A stretch of 12,486 nt of DNA from JAFDZO01 sp038225955 (GTDB lineage Bacteria > Bacteroidota > Ignavibacteria > Tepidaquicellales > Tepidaquicellaceae), in NCBI GenBank assembly GCA_038225955.1, contig JBBRQV010000091.1, positions 1 through 12,486 on the forward strand. The letters are read 5' to 3'. Each line of letters opens with the position of its first letter. Within the stretch, counting starts at the first letter, position 1. The notes beneath the pieces were generated by a model that was not told the origin of the DNA, did not search any database, and saw nothing but the letters and a program-made list of their open reading frames with translations. Shown here piece after piece: positions 5,840-12,486 of the stretch. A program made the translations under genes and the position numbers.

Positions 5840-8014
5840 TTACTTTACCAAAATCATTTTCTTTGTATCTGAGAAAGAATTCGTTTCAATCTTATAAAAA
5901 TACGTGCCGCTTGAAAGATTTGCTCCGTTAAACTCTGCCTCATAAGCGCCTGCGATTAAGTTTTCATTTACAAGCTGCTCTACTTCCTTTCCGCTTATAT
6001 CAAAAATTGTAATCTTAACAAATTCACTTCGCGGAATTGCAAATCGTATTTTTGTTGTTGGGTTAAACGGGTTAGGATAATTTTGCTCCAATGAGTAATT
6101 TGTTACTACTTCGCTTCCATTTACAATTCTAACAGGAGGAGAGATAGCTACATTTAAAATTGCGCCTTGATAACCGCATATTACAGCATTGTTTACTGAT
6201 GGCATTCTACATCCCCAAAAATCCAACGGTGTTCCGTTAGGTCCCGTTACATTGGTTTGTGTGGGAATCCAAAAAGTAGGATTTGGAGGCGATGTATTAT
6301 ATCTAAATACTTTTCCTTTTGTTCCTACAGCAATGCCTCTATCAAAATTAAAATCAAAACTATAAACATTCACTCCGCTTAAACCCGTTGTATCAACATT
6401 CAAAGCCCACACTCCACCGCCATTTGTTGTTTTGTAAATACCGCCGTTCTGGCTTCCTGCAAAACCGGTAGTAGCATTAAGCCACTTCATCTCCCAAACA
6501 TAACTTGTAGTCGGGTGAGTGATGCCTGTACTATCCCATGTTAAACGATTTGTTGTCTTGGCAATTCTGCCAAGCTGACCGCTTACATACCCTGTATTAT
6601 TATCTATAAAAGTAACGTCTTCTATATCGTTATTAGATGCGCCCCAGCTTAACTGAGAAGTCCAGGTCGTTCCGGCATTTGTTGTATAATAAAGCTCACC
6701 GTTATCGCCTGCGCAGTAGCCTTCGTTTAAATTAAACCAGTACATAGTTCTGTTTGTAGCTGAACCCACAGGAGTGTTTCTATAGGTAAAAGTTGTACCT
6801 CCGTTTGTTGTAATTCCAAATGTTCCACCACCGCCGCAAACATAAAATGTATTTGCATCGAAGACTTTTACATCGTAAAGTTCAAATCCCTGTGCTGACT
6901 TCATAAATGTCCAGCTTGCCCCATAGTTAGAAGACTTTATTATTGCCCCTCTCCATCCAACTGCAACATAGAAACCATTTCCACTTTGGGTAACATCTAT
7001 AGCATGAAATCTATTTGAAGATTCTACATATTCCCATACAGTTCCGCTGTTAGAACTCCTCAAGATTGTGCCCTGCTGTCCGCTCGCAAAAATTTCCGTT
7101 GCGCTTTTATAACAAGCGCTAAATAAAACCTGCGCGGTAAACTGTCCCGCAGAGAGCGAATCCCAACTTGTTCCTCCGTTAGAAGTAATATAATTTAATC
7201 CGTTAGAGCCGACTATAAGCCCCTTTGTTGAATCAAGAAAATCTACTGAGTACAAAGGCGATGGACCGTTATCTAATGCCAATGTAAAAGTTGCACCTTT
7301 ATCGGTTGATTTGTAAACTACCTGTGAGTTTCCCACTACCCAAACTGTACTGCTGCCTGTTTTGCGAATTCCGTTAAATGCCTGCGTGCCAAATCTTAAT
7401 GAATCCCAACTTGTTCCTCCGTTAGTTGAGCGGATTACTACTCCGCTGTTTCCCGCGCAGACTATTGTTTGATTACCGAAAAGGTCTAAGCAAGTTCGTG
7501 TGCTTTGACAATTTGTATTTAAAGGAGTCCATGTTAATCCCCCGTTTACTGTTTTAAAAACTGAAGTTGTTGTGGCTAATGCTGTAGGCGCTCCGCATGC
7601 GTAACCTGTATCTACACCTGAAAAAGCTACATCACCAAAATTTCCATCGTAAGGCGCTACACTTATAGTAGTCCAGTTTACACCCGCATTTGTAGTACGC
7701 ATAATAAGACCTCCATTTCCTACAACAATTCCTGTGGTTGCATTAATAAATTCAACAGCCGCAGGATTTCTATCCAATCCTGCCGGAGTAATACTTTGCC
7801 ATGTAACTCCTGCATCCGTTGTTTTTGCAAAGAAAAGATTTGTCGGAATGCCTATATCATCTCCTACACAAAAACCGGTAGTTGAGTTTACAAATTTCAT
7901 ATCGCGGATTGCTCCGCCGAATTTCCCTACTCGTAAGGTAGAAACAAAGGTAGAATCTGCGAAAGCATTTGCAGTGAGAACGAAAAATAAAAAAATTAAT
8001 AATGATTTTTTCAT
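5840..8014 (-). CDS. T9SS type A sorting-domain protein, YCF48/BNR-like double propeller
   Basis: A 724-residue exported protein. Residues 1-19 are a signal peptide (MKKSLLIFLFFVLTANAFA). Twelve clear blade motifs of the form ..(K/R)(S/T)TNGG.(S/T)W follow between residues about 60 and 540, for example KTTDAGVTW (64-72), RSTNGGTSW (195-203), KSSNYGASW (360-368) and KTTNGGGVW (528-536). Degenerate strands at 567-572 (GKVFRY) and 617-621 (GAILN) could bring the total to 14, enough for two seven-bladed propellers. Many blades also carry the D/N-x-x-T-G-(Y/F/I) strand typical of YCF48/Hcf136-like proteins. The sorting module covers about 640-724: EQNYPNPFNPTTKI, ITIFDISGKEV, GTYFYKIE and KKMILVK. 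In that family it directs T9SS export. No catalytic motif was seen; a surface binding or scaffold role is inferred. No Shine-Dalgarno sequence precedes the ATG, but the signal peptide supports it. Confidence 0.93.
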   Translation of the reverse strand: MKKSLLIFLFFVLTANAFADSTFVSTLRVGKFGGAIRDMKFVNSTTGFCVGDDIGIPTNLFFAKTTDAGVTWQSITPAGLDRNPAAVEFINATTGIVVGNGGLIMRTTNAGVNWTTISVAPYDGNFGDVAFSGVDTGYACGAPTALATTTSVFKTVNGGLTWTPLNTNCQSTRTCLDLFGNQTIVCAGNSGVVIRSTNGGTSWDSLRFGTQAFNGIRKTGSSTVWVVGNSQVVYKSTDKGATFTLALDNGPSPLYSVDFLDSTKGLIVGSNGLNYITSNGGTSWDSLSAGQFTAQVLFSACYKSATEIFASGQQGTILRSSNSGTVWEYVESSNRFHAIDVTQSGNGFYVAVGWRGAIIKSSNYGASWTFMKSAQGFELYDVKVFDANTFYVCGGGGTFGITTNGGTTFTYRNTPVGSATNRTMYWFNLNEGYCAGDNGELYYTTNAGTTWTSQLSWGASNNDIEDVTFIDNNTGYVSGQLGRIAKTTNRLTWDSTGITHPTTSYVWEMKWLNATTGFAGSQNGGIYKTTNGGGVWALNVDTTGLSGVNVYSFDFNFDRGIAVGTKGKVFRYNTSPPNPTFWIPTQTNVTGPNGTPLDFWGCRMPSVNNAVICGYQGAILNVAISPPVRIVNGSEVVTNYSLEQNYPNPFNPTTKIRFAIPRSEFVKITIFDISGKEVEQLVNENLIAGAYEAEFNGANLSSGTYFYKIETNSFSDTKKMILVK

Positions 8015-8054
8015 AGGTGAATTTTTTAGTGAAGGGGAATTGTTTTTTATTTTA

Positions 8055-8083
8055 AAATTTAAATTTAAATTTAAATTTAAATT
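8055..8083. repeat. AAATTT hexanucleotide microsatellite
   Basis: Four full AAATTT units and a partial fifth. The tract begins 41 bases before the ATG at 8014 on the minus strand. It is self-complementary and prone to slippage. Confidence 0.85.
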
Positions 8084-8183
8084 AATCTAACCTTACAATG
8101 AAAATAATTCAATGATATTAAATGTAGTAGATTATTAATAACGAGACGACATTATTGTAAATGAGTAAATAAAAAAACCTCTC

Positions 8184-8210
8184 GTTTTTGTTAGGATTTT
8201 GTTAGGATTT
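8184..8210 (+). repeat. Paired GTTAGGATTT element, copy 1
   Basis: The element reads GTTTTT followed by two GTTAGGATTT units at 8190-8199 and 8201-8210, separated by one T. All 27 bases recur at 8495-8521. Beyond them, both copies continue as T-rich DNA ending in TTTTAATT. It lies 170 bases upstream of the 724-residue gene. Confidence 0.8.
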
Positions 8211-8494
8211 TTTTTTAATTGTATATAAACATTTTTGATTCACCATTTAGATTTTTCCATAAACAGAAAATCCTGTTGTGCGCTTCAGTTGCAAAATTGA
8301 TTTGGACGGCGGGATTTTTTTATTGATTTGAAATCATTGATAAAGCTGATTATGGTTGATTAACTAATTCATTTCTTAGTCGTTAATTCCCCTATTACTT
8401 TTATCTTATCTATATAAGAGAACTCCCGCTTCCAAATTACATACTTCATAAAATTCATTTCGAATCAATAAAATCAGTAATATTAAAAATGTCG

Positions 8495-8521
8495 GTTTTT
8501 GTTAGGATTTTGTTAGGATTT
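8495..8521 (+). repeat. Paired GTTAGGATTT element, copy 2
   Basis: An exact 27-base copy of 8184-8210 in the same direction, 311 bases further on. The two GTTAGGATTT units are at 8501-8510 and 8512-8521, 11 bases apart, about one helical turn. The copy ends 43 bases before the ATG at 8565, a place suited to a promoter or regulator site for that gene. The function is not known. Confidence 0.8.
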
Positions 8522-8564
8522 ATTTTAATTTTATTTATTTACAAAACTCTAATTTACGTCTCTA

Positions 8565-10751
8565 ATGAAAAAACTAATTCTCACTCTCGTACTATTTGTA
8601 TGCCTAATCTCGGCATATAAAGCCGATGCCCAGTACAAAGTTAATGAAAACTTTGAAGGCGCAACATTTCCTCCGACAGGATGGACAACAAAATCACCCG
8701 TACCGACTTATCCATGGACTCGTTCAACTACTTGCAGTGGTTTTGGTATTGGCACAGCTAGCGCAAAATATGATTTTTACGATGTCAGTACAGGTACCAT
8801 TGATTCATTAGTTACTCCATTATTTGCTGCAACAATTGCCGGCGATAGTATAAAGTTTGACCAGGCACATGCTACTTATCAGACTGAAATTGATTCATTG
8901 GTCATAATGTATTCAACAGACGGCATCAATTACATCCGTATTGCAGCGCTTGCGGGTCAGCCAACAGTTGGTGGTTTATCTACTGCACCTGCAACGACTT
9001 CAGTATTCGTTCCTACTGCAGCTCAATGGGTAACAAGAAAATATGCTGCTCCTCTTGGGACAGTAAAAGTGAAATTCTATACATACTCAGGATTTGGAAA
9101 TAATTGTTATATTGATAACGTTACTATAGGTGCTCCGCCTTCGGTAGATGTTCAGGCAGTTTCTATAAGTCCGTCAGGTTCAATTTACTACCCTGCAGGA
9201 ACAACAAGCGCTACTTTGACTGGGTTTTATAAAAATAATAGCACTACATCTCAGAATGTTTACAATGCAATTAAAGTAAATGGAGTTGTAGTATCATCCA
9301 TAACAAATTCTGTAGGAGCAGGTGTAACTACATTCCTTTCAACAGGTTTTTCATTTACTGCAGGTAATACATATGACTTAAGAGATTCAGTTTATGTTGC
9401 CGGCGATGCTACTCCAGCAAATGACGTAGTACAGACTACCTGGACTCCTGCTATAGCAAAGACTATTTGTGTATATTTTGACTCCCTTAGTGCAACAGTA
9501 AGCGCAGCGCCTAGCAGAGACTCTTTAATTGCTCATATGACTCTTGCAGGCATTTCAAGCTCATATTATGACATTGTAAAAAATACTGTACCAAGTTTCA
9601 GAACATGGAGAACATCTATTGTTTTACTTGCTTCAAATGCTAGTTTTTCAATTAGTAATGCATTAAGAGATTCAATGAAAGCAATGATGGATAATGCATC
9701 TGACCCTGTTAATAAAAAAGCGCTTCTGGTTTTCAGTAATGATTTAGGATATGCTATGGACCCAAAGCGTAATGTTGCTGCTACAACAGCTGATACTATT
9801 TTCTACAGACAATATATGAGAGCTGTTTATGATGCAGATAGCTGGCTTACACTTCCACAATTTTCAACAAGCAAAAAATTTAAAGGTGTAATTACCCCAT
9901 TCACAAACATTACAGCAGATAGCTGTAATGATTCTTATCCTGATGCTATTTCACCTGCTACATGGTATGGTGGTCAGGCCGCATTAGTACCAATCGGCGA
10001 AGACGGAAATAATGATACTTGTAATGCTATTGCTTACAGCACTACAAACTATGATTTATTCTACGCGACAAATACTTATGGAAACTTTGTACCAACAACA
10101 AGCGCATCTTTAGCTCCGCAGGGTGGAATCTTTGCTGCAATCAGAGGATACATTGAGCAAAACGGCGGCGCATTACCTGTAGAACTTGCTTCATTCACTT
10201 CATCAGTAAATGAAAGAAAAGTAAATTTGAACTGGTCAACCGTAAGTGAACTTAATAATGCAAAATTTGTAATAGAAAGAAAATCAACAAGCTCAACAGT
10301 ATGGGCAAACGTTGGTAATGTTAACGGTGCAGGTACTTCTACAACTGTTAAGAACTATACTTTCGCAGATAACAATGTTAACACAGGAAAATATAACTAC
10401 AGATTGAAACAAGTTGACTTCAATGGTAACTTCAAATATTACTCATTATCAAATGAAGTTAATATTGGAATTCCAAACAAATTCAATTTAGCTCAGAACT
10501 ATCCTAATCCGTTCAACCCAACAACGAACATAAATTACGATTTACCGTTCGATAGCAAGGTCGCAATTAAGATATTTGATATTACAGGTAGAGAAGTTGC
10601 TTCACTTGTAAACAACATACAGGTTGCAGGATACTACTCTGTAAACTTTAACGCATCATCACTTTCAAGCGGAATTTACTTCTACTCCATCACAGCTGAT
10701 GGCGGAAGTCAATCATTCGTGAAATCAATGAAGATGGTACTTGTTAAATAA
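8565..10751 (+). CDS. T9SS type A sorting-domain protein with N-terminal anchor-J-like domain
   Basis: A 728-residue exported protein. Residues 1-22 are a signal peptide ending ADA before Q23. Residues about 26-189 resemble the 'choice-of-anchor J'/MAM-like beta sandwich: NENFEG..FPPTGW near the start, IDSLVTPLF (79-87), and CYIDNVTIG (181-189) at the end. Residues 194-295 look like a CARDB/Ig-like domain (VDVQAVSISPSG, then DATPANDVVQTTW). Residues about 299-535 may be a Rossmann-like region, with a strand-helix pattern at RTSIVLLASNA and KKALLVFSNDLGYAMD; this resembles domains seen in other large secreted proteins and is uncertain. Residues 537-635 are an Fn3-like module (LPVELASFTSS ... 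YNYRLKQVDFNG). The sorting module follows (AQNYPNPFNPTTNI to MKMVLVK). No protease or glycosidase residues were identified. It shares its C-terminal modules with the next gene. Confidence 0.93.
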   Translation: MKKLILTLVLFVCLISAYKADAQYKVNENFEGATFPPTGWTTKSPVPTYPWTRSTTCSGFGIGTASAKYDFYDVSTGTIDSLVTPLFAATIAGDSIKFDQAHATYQTEIDSLVIMYSTDGINYIRIAALAGQPTVGGLSTAPATTSVFVPTAAQWVTRKYAAPLGTVKVKFYTYSGFGNNCYIDNVTIGAPPSVDVQAVSISPSGSIYYPAGTTSATLTGFYKNNSTTSQNVYNAIKVNGVVVSSITNSVGAGVTTFLSTGFSFTAGNTYDLRDSVYVAGDATPANDVVQTTWTPAIAKTICVYFDSLSATVSAAPSRDSLIAHMTLAGISSSYYDIVKNTVPSFRTWRTSIVLLASNASFSISNALRDSMKAMMDNASDPVNKKALLVFSNDLGYAMDPKRNVAATTADTIFYRQYMRAVYDADSWLTLPQFSTSKKFKGVITPFTNITADSCNDSYPDAISPATWYGGQAALVPIGEDGNNDTCNAIAYSTTNYDLFYATNTYGNFVPTTSASLAPQGGIFAAIRGYIEQNGGALPVELASFTSSVNERKVNLNWSTVSELNNAKFVIERKSTSSTVWANVGNVNGAGTSTTVKNYTFADNNVNTGKYNYRLKQVDFNGNFKYYSLSNEVNIGIPNKFNLAQNYPNPFNPTTNINYDLPFDSKVAIKIFDITGREVASLVNNIQVAGYYSVNFNASSLSSGIYFYSITADGGSQSFVKSMKMVLVK

Positions 10752-10823
10752 TAATTGATATTTGATTAATCCTACACCTCTCTTTTTTCGAGAACAGAGG
10801 GGTTGTGCAGAAAGAAATAGAAA

Positions 10824-10860
10824 ACTCCTGTTGATGAAAATCAGCAGGAGTTTTTTTTTT
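10824..10860 (+). terminator. Strong intrinsic terminator of the 728-residue gene
   Basis: ACTCCTGTTGA (10824-10834) pairs with TCAGCAGGAGT (10841-10851) in an 11-bp stem with one G-U pair and the loop TGAAAA. Ten T residues follow from 10851. A weaker hairpin CCTCT/AGAGG (10777-10800) lies between it and the stop codon. Little read-through into the next gene is expected, so that gene should have its own promoter in 10861-11064. Confidence 0.95.
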
Positions 10861-11064
10861 GCCCACAAATACACAATCTAATTCGACTTTCCTTTCAAAT
10901 ACATCTTGCATCATAAATTAATTTTCAATATGTTATCCATGTAGAGCTGTTTATGGAAAAACTTACCTCTTACACTTGACTTCCGCATAGCTGATTTTTA
11001 CTTAGCGATTCAATTTCATTCGCAAAATTCTGTTTTATATATTTTCATAAATAAATTTTCCCCT

Positions 11065-12486
11065 ATGAAAAATTTCATTCTGGCAGTATTTATTATTTGC
11101 ATTACATCCCTTACGTATTCGCAGCCGACTATTAATCCGGCTTATACTCCGGTTTTGACTACGGAGTTCAACGCGGTAAGCTACAGCTTTATTAACAGCC
11201 TTACGGGATTTGTTGTAGATAACCGGCCTTACACTCCCTCAAATTACAATTATAGAAAAACAACAGACGGAGGCGCAACGTGGACAAATGTACTTATGAC
11301 AGGCAATAGAGGACAAATGTATTTTCTTAACCAGCTTACAGGATTCGTAACAAGTGCTCCTTCAAAAACTACTAACGGCGGAGACAACTGGATATCTATG
11401 GGCGTTACAACTGAAGCAAGACAAATTACTTTTATTAATGACACCGTTGGATTTTTTTTCAACAGTGGTTACCAGATAAATACAAACTTGACTAATCAGA
11501 TTTACAGAACTACCAATGGCGGAAATAACTGGACTGTTATTCTTCAGGGATATCATCCAAATTCTATACAATTTAATAAACTGGAATTTATTAATGCAAA
11601 TACCGGTTATGCTTTCGGCACTGCATCACATTATTATCTTGACCCTAAAAGTATATACAGATGGGTTTACGATTCAGTTGAGGTGTTGAAAACAACCAAT
11701 GGCGGAGCAAACTGGATTAAAAAATTTATACCTCAAACTTACATAACAAGTTACTTCTCATCATTAGGGCCGGTTAAATTTTTTAATGAAAATACCGGGT
11801 ACTTACAGACGAGCAGCGGAAACCACCAATACATTCTGAAAACAACAAATGGCGGAACAAACTGGACTATGAAAAAGGATTTGCTGAATACTTACATAGG
11901 TGACTGGCAGTTTCTGGATAGTAATAGCGTCTGGGCTTACAATACATATTCTATATTTAAAACTTCCGATGCATTTACAAATTATACCAAGGAAAATATT
12001 TACGATACGACTGATACATACGAGAGTGCGGTTATGCTCCCGAATGGAACAGCCTATATATACAGTTCTAAATGGAAGAAGCTTTATAGAACAAATCCAT
12101 CTTTTGCTCCGGTTGAGTTATCCTCGTTTATATCTTCAATAAACAAAAGAAATGTTGTGCTTAACTGGTCAACAGTTAACGAAGAAAACAATTCAGGATT
12201 TAATATTGAAAAAAAATTATCCAAGTCAAATGAGTGGAATACAATTGGAAATGTGCCTGGAAACGGTACAACAAACTCCCCTTCTAATTATTTTTTCACC
12301 GATAAAAATCTTTCCACAGGAAAATATAATTACAGATTGAAGCAGATTGATTTCAACGGTAACTTTAAATATTATGATTTAGCAAATGAAGTTATAATCG
12401 GAGTTCCGGTAAAATTTGCTATGAGCCAGAATTATCCGAATCCTTTCAATCCGTCAACAAAGATTAATTACGATTTGCCGTTCGAT
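11065..12486 (+). CDS. T9SS sorting-domain protein with YCF48/BNR-like propeller (3' end outside window)
   Basis: The frame opens with ATG at 11065 and stays open for 474 codons to the window edge. Residues 1-19 are a signal peptide (MKNFILAVFIICITSLTYS) with Q20 next. Residues about 35-345 carry at least five blade motifs: KTTDGGATW (65-73), KTTNGGDNW (101-109), RTTNGGNNW (148-156), KTTNGGANW (209-217) and KTTNGGTNW (259-267). These alternate with strands such as FINSLTGFV and FINANTGYAF, typical of YCF48/Hcf136-like propellers. Residues 349-447 are an Fn3-like module (PVELSSFISS, VVLNWSTVNE, YNYRLKQIDFNG). The sorting module starts at SQNYPNPFNPSTKI (454-467) and is cut after LPFD. About 65 residues are probably missing, judged from the 728-residue neighbour. 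It has no Shine-Dalgarno site; the signal peptide supports the start. A surface binding role is inferred. Confidence 0.92.
   Translation, partial: MKNFILAVFIICITSLTYSQPTINPAYTPVLTTEFNAVSYSFINSLTGFVVDNRPYTPSNYNYRKTTDGGATWTNVLMTGNRGQMYFLNQLTGFVTSAPSKTTNGGDNWISMGVTTEARQITFINDTVGFFFNSGYQINTNLTNQIYRTTNGGNNWTVILQGYHPNSIQFNKLEFINANTGYAFGTASHYYLDPKSIYRWVYDSVEVLKTTNGGANWIKKFIPQTYITSYFSSLGPVKFFNENTGYLQTSSGNHQYILKTTNGGTNWTMKKDLLNTYIGDWQFLDSNSVWAYNTYSIFKTSDAFTNYTKENIYDTTDTYESAVMLPNGTAYIYSSKWKKLYRTNPSFAPVELSSFISSINKRNVVLNWSTVNEENNSGFNIEKKLSKSNEWNTIGNVPGNGTTNSPSNYFFTDKNLSTGKYNYRLKQIDFNGNFKYYDLANEVIIGVPVKFAMSQNYPNPFNPSTKINYDLPFD

Larger units (their letters stand above)
8015..8564. other. 550-base divergent intergene between two sorting-domain genes
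   Basis: This stretch must hold the promoters of both the minus-strand 724-residue gene and the plus-strand 728-residue gene. It contains an AAATTT microsatellite (8055-8083), a pair of near-identical 27-base elements (8184-8210 and 8495-8521), and a 13-base palindrome TGATTTGAAATCA (8324-8336). The tract CTTATCTATATAAG near 8403-8416 could serve as a promoter box. No open frame of interest was found. Confidence 0.6.

Noticed and set aside
10976..11004. TTGACT followed 17 bases later by TACTTA, considered as a sigma70 promoter of the last gene
   Set aside because: The -10 match is poor, and this bacterial group often uses different promoter boxes, so the match is not reliable.
11900..12340. 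Two short plus-strand frames near the right edge
   Set aside because: They are out-of-frame shadows of the partial sorting-domain gene that starts at 11065 and runs to the window end.

Overview
The window is AT-rich bacterial DNA. Its main theme is large secreted proteins ending in a type A C-terminal sorting module of the type IX secretion system (T9SS). Four separate genes carry the hallmark Q-N-Y-P-N-P-F-N-P motif; three show the whole module with its conserved final VK, and the fourth leaves the window inside it. This motif version, propellers built of repeated 'NGG..W' blades, low G+C and mostly missing Shine-Dalgarno sequences suggest a member of the Bacteroidetes/Chlorobi/Ignavibacteria assemblage, most likely Ignavibacteria or a close relative. 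This is inferred from protein style; no rRNA or tRNA gene is present.

Layout. Positions 1-220 hold a terminator-like hairpin and a short open frame that reads as the C-terminal strands of a PAS domain. A single-domain response regulator (230-628) follows 9 bases later, then a small multi-pass membrane protein of unknown function (706-1209). Three minus-strand genes come next, in transcription order from the right: a 724-residue sorting-domain protein with about 14 propeller blades (5840-8014), an exported TPR protein whose coding frame extends well beyond its first ATG (4344-5498), and a 770-residue sorting-domain protein with six 40-residue propeller repeats (1427-3739). Gaps of about 340 and 600 bases between them suggest separate transcription. 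A divergent intergenic region (8015-8564) leads to two plus-strand sorting-domain genes: a 728-residue protein with an apparent N-terminal adhesion-like domain (8565-10751), closed by a strong intrinsic terminator, and a YCF48/BNR-like propeller protein cut by the window edge (11065-12486). These two share a homologous Fn3-like plus sorting module.

The four cargo proteins probably act outside the cell or on its surface, as adhesins or binding scaffolds; none shows a recognisable catalytic motif. The TPR protein may be periplasmic. The T9SS machinery itself is not in the window.

The most unusual signals are in the non-coding DNA. They are a duplicated element made of paired GTTAGGATTT units in the divergent region, a three-copy inverted/direct repeat able to form alternative hairpins just past the TPR gene, a TPR gene with no standard start codon before its signal peptide, and a structured intergene with protein-like short frames at 5499-5839. 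No CRISPR array, insertion sequence, integrase or defence gene was found.
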